NCBI RefSeq assembly: GCF_000813425.1
Contig: NZ_JWIB01000032.1
Coordinates: forward strand, 62,001-126,000
Reading direction: 5' to 3'
DNA from: Sporosarcina sp. ZBG7A
Lineage (GTDB): Bacteria; Bacillota; Bacilli; Bacillales_A; Planococcaceae
Length of the DNA: 64,000 nt
The notes beneath the pieces were generated by a model. That model was not told the origin of the DNA, searched no databases, and saw only the letters and a program-made list of their open reading frames with translations. A program made the position numbers and the translations under genes. The number at the start of each line of letters is the position of its first letter. Position 1 is the first letter of the stretch. This document shows positions 1 through 7,851 of the stretch, in pieces.

Positions 1-264
1 ATTGGAACGAGTCGAAATAATACCTGCAGGCCGAATATCGTTGCACAAAAAGTCTGCAGCAAAGTTATCTGTTTTCAGTCCTTGGATAAGATCGGCATGG
101 ATGATTAACTTCTTGCCTCTCTTATCTGCTTCCAGTTTCACGGTTTTCAAATTGCTAATGTGCACTTCTAGTAACACGACATATTCGAATGGGCTGTCCA
201 ACAGCCTTTCAAACTGCTTTAAAGTGCGTGCAGCCGGTAAAATTTTTTGATTGTGAAAAGGCAT
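1..264 (-). CDS. glpP: Glycerol uptake operon antiterminator GlpP, partial
   Basis: This is the first 88 codons of a GlpP-type antiterminator; the gene runs off the left edge. GlpP binds leader RNAs of glp genes and, with glycerol-3-phosphate, lets transcription pass their terminators. The frame starts at ATG 264, ten bases after an AGGAG motif, and begins MPFHNQKILPAAR, with LLEVHI and IIHADLIQGL following, which fits the start of Bacillus GlpP as I remember it. It lies 45 bases after glpD on the same strand, so the two may be cotranscribed. The hairpin before glpD (1996-2046) is its likely target. In B. subtilis glpP leads the glpF-glpK cluster, so the order glpD-glpP differs. Confidence 0.85.
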   Translation of the reverse strand, partial: MPFHNQKILPAARTLKQFERLLDSPFEYVVLLEVHISNLKTVKLEADKRGKKLIIHADLIQGLKTDNFAADFLCNDIRPAGIISTRSN

Positions 265-309
265 TTGTTGATAACTCCTGTCTATCAGTATAGGTTCATA
301 CTATCGTAT

Positions 310-1953
310 TCAGACAACTGAAGTCGCTTTACTCATCTCATCTTCCAATTCTTTTTCATAACGTTGCCGCTCCATAGCCGACCAGTTGAAGATTTTTGCC
401 ATCTCGTCGAGAACGTCTTGTTCTGCATCCACAACGTTTTTCATATTGAAAAACAGATCACCCGTCCGTCGAATGAAGAAGTCTGTCGGTTTTACGGTCA
501 TTTCCTTTTCAATAGCATAGCGCAATTTCACGTACAAAATCCGTGGCAATGATTGGTTTTCATCATATGGAATCGTAAAGACTTCATCGACATTGGTGCC
601 ATATAATGATGCTAAGTGTCTGCTTTCTCTTACTGTAAATCCTAGCAACTGTCCTCGCTTAACTGCTTGCTCCATATACCGCTTATAATTTGCAGACCCA
701 CCGAAATCGCCTCCAGAGATTGGAATCTTTTTCGTACTGCATCGTCTGAACGTCAATCCTTTTTCTTGTTGAAGAAGCTGTGCAATCTTGTTGACAACGG
801 TCTCCGCCATTTTCCGATAGCCTGTAAGTTTCCCACCAGCAATAGTGATTAACCCACGTTCAGACTCCCAAATTTCATCTTTCCTCGAAATCTCAGAAGG
901 ATTTTTCCCATCTTCATGGATAAGCGGTCGTACGCCTGCCCAACTCGATTCCACGTCTTTTTCAGACACTGAAACTTCTGGGAACATGTAGTGGATGGCA
1001 TCTAAAATATACGTACGATCTTCTTCAGTAATTTGCATTTCTTTTGGGTCACCCTCGAAAAACGTATCCGTTGTACCGACATATGCTTTCCCATCACGTG
1101 GTACCGCAAAAATCATGCGCTTATCGGGTGTGTCAAAGTAAATTGCTTGATGTAATGGAAATACACTTTGGTCGAACACTAAGTGGATTCCTTTTGAAAG
1201 AATGAGCTGTTTTCCATTGGAATGCCCGTCAATTGCTTTCACTTCATCTACCCAAGGACCTGCAGCGTTGATCACTTTCGATGCATGAACGGTTGTTACG
1301 TCTCCCGTCAGCATATCTCGAACTTGCACTCCTTCAATTTTGTTGGATTCGTCATATAGAAACGATTCCGCTTTTGCGTAGTTAACAAGCGTCGCGCCTT
1401 TTGAAGCAGCCGCTTTTGCAACTTCAATTGTGAGGCGTGCATCGTCTGTACGGTACTCAACGTAATATCCACTTCCTTGAAGTCCCTCTCTCTTAATAAG
1501 CGGGGCTTTTTGGATCGTCTGGTCAAGAGTCAACATCTTTCTTCGTTCAGAGCGTTTCACTCCTGCTAAAAAGTCATAAACTTTCAGTCCGAGGGCAGTT
1601 GAATACGGTCCAAATGTTCCTCCTTTATGGAATGGTAGTAGCATCCATTCCGGGGTTGTCACATGCGGTCCATTCTCATAAACGATAGCACGTTCTTTTC
1701 CAAGCTCCGCCACTTCTTTGATTTCAAATTGTTTCAAATATCGCAGTCCTCCGTGCACTAACTTTGTAGAACGGCTCGATGTACCAGATGCAAAGTCTTG
1801 CATTTCAACAAGGGCTGTTTTCATACCACGTGCTGCTGCATCTAAGGCAATTCCAGCTCCTGTAATTCCCCCACCGATCACGACTACGTCAAAGTGTTCT
1901 CTATTCAACTGGCTGAATACTTCGTTTCGATTCAATGCAGAAAATGTTGTCAT
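310..1953 (-). CDS. glpD: Aerobic glycerol-3-phosphate dehydrogenase
   Basis: GlpD oxidises glycerol-3-phosphate to dihydroxyacetone phosphate with FAD and passes electrons to the respiratory quinone pool at the membrane. The 547-residue product has the FAD-binding GGGITGAG motif near residues 26-33, the GTSSRSTKLVHGG segment that follows in GlpD, and the C-terminal DAO domain; length is normal (about 555). I place the start at ATG 1953 because AGAGGAG precedes it by about eight bases; a longer frame to 1992 would run into the T-run of the leader terminator. The leader hairpin at 1996-2046 suggests GlpP-dependent antitermination. glpP follows after 45 bases. Confidence 0.95.
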   Translation of the reverse strand: MTTFSALNRNEVFSQLNREHFDVVVIGGGITGAGIALDAAARGMKTALVEMQDFASGTSSRSTKLVHGGLRYLKQFEIKEVAELGKERAIVYENGPHVTTPEWMLLPFHKGGTFGPYSTALGLKVYDFLAGVKRSERRKMLTLDQTIQKAPLIKREGLQGSGYYVEYRTDDARLTIEVAKAAASKGATLVNYAKAESFLYDESNKIEGVQVRDMLTGDVTTVHASKVINAAGPWVDEVKAIDGHSNGKQLILSKGIHLVFDQSVFPLHQAIYFDTPDKRMIFAVPRDGKAYVGTTDTFFEGDPKEMQITEEDRTYILDAIHYMFPEVSVSEKDVESSWAGVRPLIHEDGKNPSEISRKDEIWESERGLITIAGGKLTGYRKMAETVVNKIAQLLQQEKGLTFRRCSTKKIPISGGDFGGSANYKRYMEQAVKRGQLLGFTVRESRHLASLYGTNVDEVFTIPYDENQSLPRILYVKLRYAIEKEMTVKPTDFFIRRTGDLFFNMKNVVDAEQDVLDEMAKIFNWSAMERQRYEKELEDEMSKATSVV

Positions 1954-1990
1954 GTGTCTCGTCTCCTCTTTGTATACGAGTTCAAAAAAC

Positions 1991-2046
1991 AAAAAAGAGA
2001 CCCCAAGAAAATAATCGCATTGTATGCAATCATTTCTTGAGGTCTC
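1991..2046 (-). promoter_or_regulatory. glpD leader terminator, probable GlpP antitermination site
   Basis: On the minus strand AGAGACCTCAAGAAA pairs with TTTCTTGGGGTCTCT around a loop of about 20 bases and is followed by six T residues, about 40 bases before the glpD start. A full terminator inside the leader of glpD is the known arrangement for GlpP control in B. subtilis, and glpP is adjacent here. The antitermination role is inferred. Confidence 0.75.
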
Positions 2047-2160
2047 TCAGTAGCTCAAACCCGATATATTAACTTGTTGACTAGTATACCACAGTCAAAA
2101 GAAATTACAAAACATCTAATTTGATCGTTCACAAACCATGCCAATGCGAGTCTGTCAGAC

Positions 2161-3354
2161 TTAGGCGATTACATTTTTCCTCTTCAAACTAAGCAGTCGA
2201 ATCAATACGATGGCTAGCAGTAGGAAGAATGTGATAAGCCCGATGACACCAATCCAGCCGAAGTGTGACCAGAAAAAACCACCTGCTGTTCCGCCAACAC
2301 TGGAACCAAAATAATAGAAGAATAAATACAATGAAGAAGCTTGGGCTTTGTCATGTTTCGCGCGATGGCTCACCCATCCGCTCGCAATCGAATGACTGCC
2401 GAAGAATCCAAATGTAAAGACTACAATCCCTACAATCTTTAAAATCAGACTGACATTCAGTGTAATGAGTGCACCAGTCAACATGAGGACTGTACCGATA
2501 AGTAGGATATTTCTACGGCCATACTCATTTGCCAACTTTCCAAACCACGTCGAGCTAACAGTCCCGACCAAATAGACGATGAAAATCCAACCCACAATCG
2601 TCGTACTTAACGAATAAGGGGGCGCTAGCAATTTAAAACCGATGTAATTGTATAGCATGACAAAACTGGCCATAAGAAAGAACCCGATACCATACAAGTT
2701 CAGCATAGCAGGATCCTTTAAATGAGAGACTAATGATTTCCAAAGATTTTTAAACTGAAGCTCACGTGCAACGAAGTGGTTTGAACTTGGCAATGCGACA
2801 ACAAAGTATGCACTGATCATCAAACTCAACACTCCGATGACGATCATACCAATTTGCCAGCTATACAGGTCTGTCAACGTTCCCATCATGACGCGTCCCG
2901 CTAAGCCCCCAACAGAGTTCCCACTAATATAGAGTCCCATCGCGACGCCAAGGTCTTTCGGATGCATTTCTTCTCCTAAGTACGCCATCGCAATAGCAGG
3001 CAGCCCCGCGAAAGTGATCCCTTGAACAATTCGCAGTCCTAGTAGTACTTCAAATGTTGGGGAAAACGCTAAGGCAAGCGTTAAAATAGATGACGCAAAA
3101 ATTGAAATCGTCATTAACCGTTTTCTTCCCCACGCTTCCGATAAAGAACTCACTATCACCAGACTAATTGCCAACGCAAACGTCGTGACGGATAAGGACA
3201 AACTTGCAAACGCTGGAGATATATTAAATTCCTTCGAGAATTCCGGCAGAAGTGGTTGTGTAATATAGAGGTTCGCGAATGTAATGAACCCTGCTGCAAA
3301 TAAAGCCCAATTCGTATGTTTATACTCTCGAGAACCTCTTTGGATATACTCCAT
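2161..3354 (-). CDS. MFS transporter, YnfM/YgaY-like (12 TM)
   Basis: A 397-residue major facilitator with about twelve hydrophobic segments and a short hydrophilic N-terminus. The loop after segment 2 carries a SEAWGRKRLM sequence, the form of the MFS motif A (G-x3-D/E-x2-G-R-R/K), and the equivalent second-half loop reads KLANEYGRRN. Sequence style (YITQPLLPEFSKEF near residues 30-43) fits the sugar/drug-efflux-like YnfM group of the Bcr/CflA type, whose substrates are mostly unknown. Start ATG follows GAGGAG by eight bases. It is transcribed towards glpD but separated by that gene's own leader, so it is probably a separate unit. Substrate is not predictable from sequence. Confidence 0.8.
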   Translation of the reverse strand: MEYIQRGSREYKHTNWALFAAGFITFANLYITQPLLPEFSKEFNISPAFASLSLSVTTFALAISLVIVSSLSEAWGRKRLMTISIFASSILTLALAFSPTFEVLLGLRIVQGITFAGLPAIAMAYLGEEMHPKDLGVAMGLYISGNSVGGLAGRVMMGTLTDLYSWQIGMIVIGVLSLMISAYFVVALPSSNHFVARELQFKNLWKSLVSHLKDPAMLNLYGIGFFLMASFVMLYNYIGFKLLAPPYSLSTTIVGWIFIVYLVGTVSSTWFGKLANEYGRRNILLIGTVLMLTGALITLNVSLILKIVGIVVFTFGFFGSHSIASGWVSHRAKHDKAQASSLYLFFYYFGSSVGGTAGGFFWSHFGWIGVIGLITFFLLLAIVLIRLLSLKRKNVIA

Positions 3355-3568
3355 TTATTATCTCCTCAACTCCTAAAATGCTTATAAGCTCTTACTATTT
3401 TAAGTATAGACCTTAAAAACCAGCATGATAAAAAAATTTGCTTACTAGAGAAAACGAGCTTGTAATACGTCTCCCGTAGGCACCTCTCCAATAATGAATA
3501 TAAACTTTTAGTTAACGTATTCCCCGTTTTCCCCTTCTCTCGTTTATACTAGGAAAGCGGCGATTATA

Positions 3569-3580
3569 GAATGTACGTTC
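3569..3580. promoter_or_regulatory. Possible LexA (SOS)-type box
   Basis: GAATGTACGTTC, 58 bases before the YdjM-like gene, resembles the Gram-positive LexA box GAAC-N4-GTTC with one mismatch in the left half. YdjM of E. coli is LexA-controlled, which makes the match worth noting, but a single degenerate 12-mer can arise by chance. Confidence 0.25.
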
Positions 3581-3637
3581 CAATCGTTTGTATCGAAACA
3601 AATCGTTTTCAAAACTAACAGCTAAAGAGGGTTTCAG

Positions 3638-4279
3638 ATGAAAGGAAGTTCACATTTAGGAATTGGCATTGCCGTTGGCGCAATCGCCGGGTACATCACA
3701 CAACAAGACCTCATGACCGTCGCGATCTGCGCAGGTATTGGCGGAGTATCTGGCGTTGCACCAGATTTAGATACGAATGGCCTTGCAAGCAATCGCATCA
3801 CATTGTCGAAAAAAGTGAGTAAGGTACTCATGGAAGTTGCCGGTATCGGGATTTTACTTATGCTCATTTACCAGGTTATGACTCAAGGAATGAGACGTGA
3901 AATTTACATATACGCAGGGATTGGCCTTGTTCTCCTGATTGTCTCACGGGTTATTACCCAAAGACGGATGCTGACGATTACAGGCGTTCTAGTCATGTTG
4001 CTTGGATTTGTATTGGATAAATCCATCGGTATTTTACTTGCAGGAAGTTATATTATTTTTGCTTCATTTTTGCCACATCGGTCTTATACGCATTCACTTA
4101 TCGGCGTTGTGTTTTATGCGTTCATTTTAAAGTATCTCTATATGGAATGGCCAATTGATGGATTAGTCTTAGCAGGATTGGCAGGCTATATCAGTCATTT
4201 AGTGGCGGACATGAAAGTGTTGCCTGTGAATCGCAGAGGTGTGAAATGGTTTGCACCATTGTGGAAGCAAGAGTTTTAG
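3638..4279 (+). CDS. Membrane-bound metal-dependent hydrolase, YdjM family
   Basis: A 213-residue membrane protein of the YdjM/DUF457 family, annotated as putative membrane-bound metal-dependent hydrolases. Conserved polar residues sit in hydrophobic surroundings: His6, the PDLD motif at 42-45, HRSYTHS at 147-153 and a late H-x3-D near 187-191; together they look like a metal site, as in phospholipase-C/P1-nuclease-like folds. About five to six membrane segments are visible. The family's true substrate is unknown. It is divergent from the MFS gene, alone in its unit, and ends at a strong terminator shared with the converging gene. The E. coli relative is SOS-induced; see the box at 3569. Confidence 0.75.
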   Translation: MKGSSHLGIGIAVGAIAGYITQQDLMTVAICAGIGGVSGVAPDLDTNGLASNRITLSKKVSKVLMEVAGIGILLMLIYQVMTQGMRREIYIYAGIGLVLLIVSRVITQRRMLTITGVLVMLLGFVLDKSIGILLAGSYIIFASFLPHRSYTHSLIGVVFYAFILKYLYMEWPIDGLVLAGLAGYISHLVADMKVLPVNRRGVKWFAPLWKQEF

Positions 4280-4287
4280 TTGGTCAT

Positions 4288-4327
4288 AAAAAAACGAGTA
4301 TCCGTTTATCGGGATACTCGTTTTTTG
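4288..4327. terminator. Bidirectional terminator
   Basis: ACGAGTATCC and GGGATACTCGT form a stem around a 7-base loop, with a T-run on the plus strand and an A-run (T-run on minus) on the other side. It serves the YdjM-like gene and the converging membrane-protein gene. Confidence 0.85.
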
Positions 4328-4340
4328 ATCTATACTTTCG

Positions 4341-4835
4341 TCAAACTGAAGATATAAACTTCTTAATTGTTCGATAGTAAATCCAGTATTGACCTGCTGC
4401 AAGTAGTAAAACCCCTACAGTCATCCACATCTTACCAATCGGAAGCATTAAATAGACAACCGCCATTATAGGTAACGCCCAAGCAAAATACGTGTACACT
4501 TTTTTGGTCGCCTGTTTGGTTACATCTTGAAACAGCTCATCATCTTCTAAATACTCTTGTGGCTTATAGGTTGTCATTGAAATCTTTTGTTTAGGCATTC
4601 TTTCATTGTGTTTCTTGATGTTGTAAAAAAACAGGATCAAATAAAGGAAGACTATCACCATCATTACATTCAGCAAGATGCCTGAATTCCCACTAATGCT
4701 AAATTCAAATCCAAATCCGCCATCTGAAAAAGTATTCACTGTAGCAGCATAGCCGACTAGTAAGACAAATCCCATAATAATAAAAATCCCAGCCATTTGC
4801 CAAAGTGGATAGGTGATTCGCATATCATTCTTCAT
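4341..4835 (-). CDS. Four-TM membrane protein paired with an XRE regulator
   Basis: A 164-residue integral membrane protein of unknown function. Two hydrophobic segments lie near residues 9-30 and 52-72, a charged middle with TKQATKK follows, and two further segments near 113-130 and 134-152. I start it at ATG 4835 because GGGGAGGAAG lies just before it; the frame is open upstream but would run deep into the XRE gene. It overlaps the end of that gene by 11 bases, so the two are translationally coupled. Small XRE plus few-pass membrane protein pairs are common in Firmicutes; the job of most is unknown. I cannot assign a family with certainty. Confidence 0.7.
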   Translation of the reverse strand: MKNDMRITYPLWQMAGIFIIMGFVLLVGYAATVNTFSDGGFGFEFSISGNSGILLNVMMVIVFLYLILFFYNIKKHNERMPKQKISMTTYKPQEYLEDDELFQDVTKQATKKVYTYFAWALPIMAVVYLMLPIGKMWMTVGVLLLAAGQYWIYYRTIKKFISSV

Positions 4836-5040
4836 GTTCTTCCTCCCCTTCCAACCAAAAGATTTCATTGATATCACAGTCAAGCGCCTTTGCCAGTTTC
4901 AATGACAGTGTGACAGAAGGTGAAAACTCACCTTTTTCGATGAACCCAATCGTCTGTCTTGTGACGCCGACTTGCTTTGCTAATTCTATTTGCGTGAAGC
5001 TGTAACGCGCTCGCAGCTCCTTTAACCGATTTTTCAGCAT
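4825..5040 (-). CDS. Small XRE-family transcriptional regulator
   Basis: A 71-residue protein that is almost only a Cro/C1-type helix-turn-helix: the pattern FTQIELAKQVGVTRQTIGFIEKG (split over residues 14-36) has the recognition-helix layout of YozG/YvaO-type regulators, and the C-terminus is a short acidic tail. ATG 5040 follows GAGGTG; a GTG one codon earlier is possible. It is the first gene of a two-gene unit with the overlapping membrane protein. Two direct repeats of TATTCTTAACAT lie 29 and 50 bases upstream and may be its own operator. Confidence 0.85.
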   Translation of the reverse strand: MLKNRLKELRARYSFTQIELAKQVGVTRQTIGFIEKGEFSPSVTLSLKLAKALDCDINEIFWLEGEEEHEE

Positions 5041-5068
5041 CACGACACCTCTTCACTCTAATGTACAC

Positions 5069-5101
5069 TATTCTTAACATAATGCATAGTATTCTTAACA
5101 T
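5069..5101. promoter_or_regulatory. Paired direct repeats, candidate XRE operator
   Basis: TATTCTTAACAT occurs at 5069-5080 and again at 5090-5101, with a 21-base period (two helical turns), just upstream of the XRE gene. Such spacing fits two protein dimers bound on one face of DNA and suggests autoregulation; this is inferred from position only. Confidence 0.45.
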
Positions 5102-5120
5102 CTTATTTCTATTACATGCA

Positions 5121-5155
5121 AAAACACTCAAATTGTCAGGGCAATTGAGTGTTTT
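5121..5155. terminator. Terminator after the DoxX-like gene
   Basis: AAAACACTCAA and TTGAGTGTTTT form an 11-base-pair stem about 20 bases beyond the end of the DoxX-like gene, with T-rich sequence on the minus strand. Confidence 0.75.
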
Positions 5156-5174
5156 CATGTGAAATGTTATCTAA

Positions 5175-5525
5175 TTATTTTCGAACCTTCAGTACCCACC
5201 AAATGAGCACAATTTGCAACGGCAGACGAATCCATAATGCCGCTGGAGACAAATCGAAATTCTCAGGGTTCAGCGCCATATAGATGTTGACCGGGAACAC
5301 AAGCACTAAAAAGATGGCGATTAACACGCCCGCTCGTTCACGTGTTTGCTTTAGGAATAATCCCAGTGCTAGCAAGATTTCCATGACACCTGAAATGTAT
5401 ACAATCTCTGGTCGGAACGGTACCCATTCTGGCATGGCCATGATGAAAAATGAATCCAATAAGAAGTGGCCAACTCCCGCAGCGGCGAAGAACAGACAAA
5501 AAGCGTATAATGCGATTTTCTTCAT
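5175..5525 (-). CDS. DoxX-like four-TM membrane protein
   Basis: A 116-residue membrane protein with four hydrophobic segments (about residues 5-22, 40-58, 65-85, 97-113). The pattern AAGVGHFLLDSFF near the first helix, VYISGVMEILLALGLF and the short charged KVRK end fit the DoxX/MauE-like superfamily, whose members are often linked to thiol or quinone redox chemistry. No catalytic residues can be named. Start ATG 5525 follows TAGGAGT. It stands between the tandem repeat array at 5601-5810 and a terminator, so it is probably monocistronic. Confidence 0.65.
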   Translation of the reverse strand: MKKIALYAFCLFFAAAGVGHFLLDSFFIMAMPEWVPFRPEIVYISGVMEILLALGLFLKQTRERAGVLIAIFLVLVFPVNIYMALNPENFDLSPAALWIRLPLQIVLIWWVLKVRK

Positions 5526-5600
5526 TGAAAAGACTCCTAACTTGGGGGCGAATGAGTTTGTTAAATGATTCTCCCATATGCACGGCCCAGGACTGGATTG

Positions 5601-5810
5601 TGCTCATAAACTTGGATTTGTGCTCATAAATCTCGGATTCCGCTCATAAACTTGGATTTGTGCTCATAAATCTTGAATTCTGCTCATAAACTTAGATTTG
5701 TGCTCATAAACCACGGATTCCGCTCATAAACATAGATTTGTGCTCATAAACCACAGATTCTGCTCATAAACTTTGATTTGTGCTCATAAATCTTGAATCC
5801 CGCTCATAAA
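5601..5810. repeat. 20-bp tandem repeat array, 11 copies (40-bp higher-order unit)
   Basis: The decamer YGCTCATAAA starts at 5601, 5621, 5641 and so on to 5801: eleven copies at exactly 20-base steps without a single indel. The ten bases between copies alternate: after odd copies a form like CTTGGATTTG, after even copies a form like TCTCGGATTC, so the true unit is about 40 bp. Both strands have stops in every unit (TAA on plus, TGA on minus), so it is not coding. The spacing of 10 bases is too short for CRISPR. It fills the gap between the DoxX-like gene and the next minus-strand gene; no function is known to me. Confidence 0.95.
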
Positions 5811-5886
5811 GCTCCCACAATCAAAGCGGTAGCATGCCGATTAAACAAAATTCAATTCAATTACTCTAACAAATCCCCTACTACTT

Positions 5887-6375
5887 TTATTCCCCTACCC
5901 TAAACAGTTCCCTATCCATGTTTTCCGGAAACGTTTTCGCAACGGTAACAGTGAAGACCGGTCCACTGGTAAACGCCACATATATGTTTTCTAATTTAAT
6001 TACGATTGATGTCAAAAATTCTTTTTCTTCATCTTTGTAACCATACACAAGCACACGTTGAACAAGTGTATTTTCCAATTGAATCGAAGAACTTACGATT
6101 AACGGCTCTCGAAATCCTTCAACTCGTTGGAATTGGGAGAGTGTATCAGCGTCATGAGTCTCGTCAATCAGCAATTGATCATCGCCATCCTCCGTTTCTG
6201 TCCATGACAGAACCCAGTATAACGGCCTCCCGGAATCTATTGGGGATTGAAAACGAAGTACGGGTTCTGCGCATTGATATTCCCACCCATCTCCTCGTTG
6301 ATAAGCCGTAAGCTGCTCAACTAGAATCGTTTTTAAGTCCATTCCAATAATTGATTGCAGACTTGCTTCGTTCAC
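5887..6375 (-). CDS. Hypothetical protein (162 aa)
   Basis: A soluble, acidic 162-residue protein with no signal peptide or membrane segment and no motif I recognise. It starts at GTG 6375 with AAGGAGAG eight bases upstream. Alternating hydrophobic stretches (PLYWVLSWTE, RVLVYGYKD, IYVAFTSGPVF) suggest a beta-rich fold. It is the last gene of a run of seven minus-strand genes (10337 to 5887), but a 154-base gap separates it from the gene before, so it may have its own promoter. Function unknown. Confidence 0.6.
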   Translation of the reverse strand: MNEASLQSIIGMDLKTILVEQLTAYQRGDGWEYQCAEPVLRFQSPIDSGRPLYWVLSWTETEDGDDQLLIDETHDADTLSQFQRVEGFREPLIVSSSIQLENTLVQRVLVYGYKDEEKEFLTSIVIKLENIYVAFTSGPVFTVTVAKTFPENMDRELFRVGE

Positions 6376-6529
6376 CCGATCACTCTCCTTCCTTCAACAA
6401 AGCCAACACTACATAACCATCTTTCCATTCAGTGCAATTACTGCCGCTTTTCACCTTTAAATCTGCACGGTTCACTAGATGTTTGGTTAAATCAATCTAT
6501 TTCCGCAATACTGTAAACTTGTTAGAAAA

Positions 6530-6997
6530 CTATTCAGGTACTTCTCCACGAATAAGCGCAGAAAACGCTTCGTATTCTTTGATATTTTTCTCTTCCAGCA
6601 GATCAGGAGAGACGGAGCTAGGCAGCGGATAGTTCCCCATCGCTGTCTGGTGTGCAATCAAATCTTTCATCCCCTGATCCAGCGCGATTGCAAATCCCTC
6701 GAAGTCAAAGTTAAAGTGATGAACAAAATCACCTTCACTTGAACGAATTTCATGCCTAATGAGCAGACGGTCTTCCTCTTTCTTAAAGTAATAATCTACG
6801 GCCATCCCATAACCGTCCATTTCAGTTTCATCTGCCTTACCTCTCCATAACCTGGACAATTGATAGAACAATACAGGAACAGAATGATAATCGATCATCA
6901 TCGTGAAGTGAATCTCCTGTCCTTCTCCTCTGCACTCAATATCTATATCCCCTGATGATGGATCAGTATGAAAAACACAGTAATACTCATACTCCAT
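6530..6997 (-). CDS. Hypothetical protein (155 aa)
   Basis: A soluble 155-residue protein of unknown function. It opens MEYEYYCVFHTDP, has a mid-part rich in aromatic and acidic residues (GYGMAVDYYFKKEEDR), and a helical C-terminal part. The layout recalls small immunity-type or DUF proteins of Bacillales but no family can be named. The start ATG 6997 has GGGGGAT upstream. It follows the single-TM protein gene after 46 bases and probably shares its transcript. Confidence 0.6.
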   Translation of the reverse strand: MEYEYYCVFHTDPSSGDIDIECRGEGQEIHFTMMIDYHSVPVLFYQLSRLWRGKADETEMDGYGMAVDYYFKKEEDRLLIRHEIRSSEGDFVHHFNFDFEGFAIALDQGMKDLIAHQTAMGNYPLPSSVSPDLLEEKNIKEYEAFSALIRGEVPE

Positions 6998-7043
6998 GAC
7001 TATCCCCCTTTATTTATAATTCAGGAAAACGATTACTCACCAA

Positions 7044-7535
7044 TCAGTCCAACTCAACAATTAGACTTAACGGAATTCCAAAGTATGTGTACTCAATATT
7101 CACGGTTTGAATCGGTAACTCGTTCTTCACGGTCACACCATAAATCAAATCCTGTTTAGTAACTGTCCCCTCGTCCTGTTTGGCATACGTTTTTGTAGGA
7201 GATGTTCCCTTTTTTATAGAAACACCTTTTAAATCACGGACTCCACATCCATTTAGCTCTTCTGTTCGATAATCGTCAGTAAGCGTGAATCCTGATATTG
7301 CATCACACGTTTGAACTTTCGTTTCAGTTGGTACTGCTTCCTCCACATTTACAGTTACATTTACAAGTTGAATCGTACTCAGCCCACGGTTCCCGACTCC
7401 CACAAGATACAATGTCTGATCCAAGTTTGAAGCGATTGTTCCTGTCTCTAATGGCGGATACATCTTAAGAAAAGTATAGATTCCCGCAATCAGGATGAAT
7501 ACGCTCAATAAAGGTATCCATAGTTTTTTACTCAT
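7044..7535 (-). CDS. Single-TM anchored extracellular protein, unknown
   Basis: A 163-residue protein with a Lys-rich start and one hydrophobic segment (about residues 6-24) and the rest predicted outside the membrane. The outer part has two cysteines (about residues 79 and 96) that could form a disulphide and many beta-type stretches (LYLVGVGNRG, LVNVTVNVEE). There is no lipobox, so the segment is an anchor or uncleaved signal. ATG 7535 follows a GGGGGG-type ribosome site; only four bases separate it from the upstream gene. Function unknown; context is an operon of envelope proteins. Confidence 0.65.
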   Translation of the reverse strand: MSKKLWIPLLSVFILIAGIYTFLKMYPPLETGTIASNLDQTLYLVGVGNRGLSTIQLVNVTVNVEEAVPTETKVQTCDAISGFTLTDDYRTEELNGCGVRDLKGVSIKKGTSPTKTYAKQDEGTVTKQDLIYGVTVKNELPIQTVNIEYTYFGIPLSLIVELD

Positions 7536-7539
7536 GCTC

Positions 7540-7851
7540 TCATCCCCCCAACAAATAAGACAGCGCCGTCATTCCTAATGTAAGGAAAATCACTCCGAGA
7601 AACACTTCCCCGTAATACGTTTTAGGTCCTTCATACTTTGCTTTACTCATTCTCCATCCAATGAACATTCCAATCAAAGTCCCCATCGCACCATAGCGTA
7701 ATACCGAAATCACATACTCATAAACTGGCAAATACTCTTTCATCTCTACTCCATCTTCTAAAGTAAGATGTTTATAATTAGCCAAGAAAAGTCCTAGGGA
7801 TAAGGAAATAATTAGACCATATATTGCGCCATTCCGAATTCGTCTGTCCAT
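7540..7851 (-). CDS. Small three-TM membrane protein, unknown
   Basis: About 103 residues with three hydrophobic segments: roughly residues 9-25, 45-62 and 82-100. There is a GMFIGWRMSK turn after the second segment. The stop of the kinase-like gene upstream overlaps the start (TGATG), so translation is coupled; GTG 7854 is an alternative start. No family recognised. Conserved position in a run of envelope genes is the only clue to its role. Confidence 0.6.
   Translation of the reverse strand: MDRRIRNGAIYGLIISLSLGLFLANYKHLTLEDGVEMKEYLPVYEYVISVLRYGAMGTLIGMFIGWRMSKAKYEGPKTYYGEVFLGVIFLTLGMTALSYLLGG

Noticed and set aside
5601-5810. CRISPR array
   Set aside because: Repeats of 10 bases and spacers of 10 bases that themselves fall into two similar families; no cas genes. 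This is a tandem repeat.
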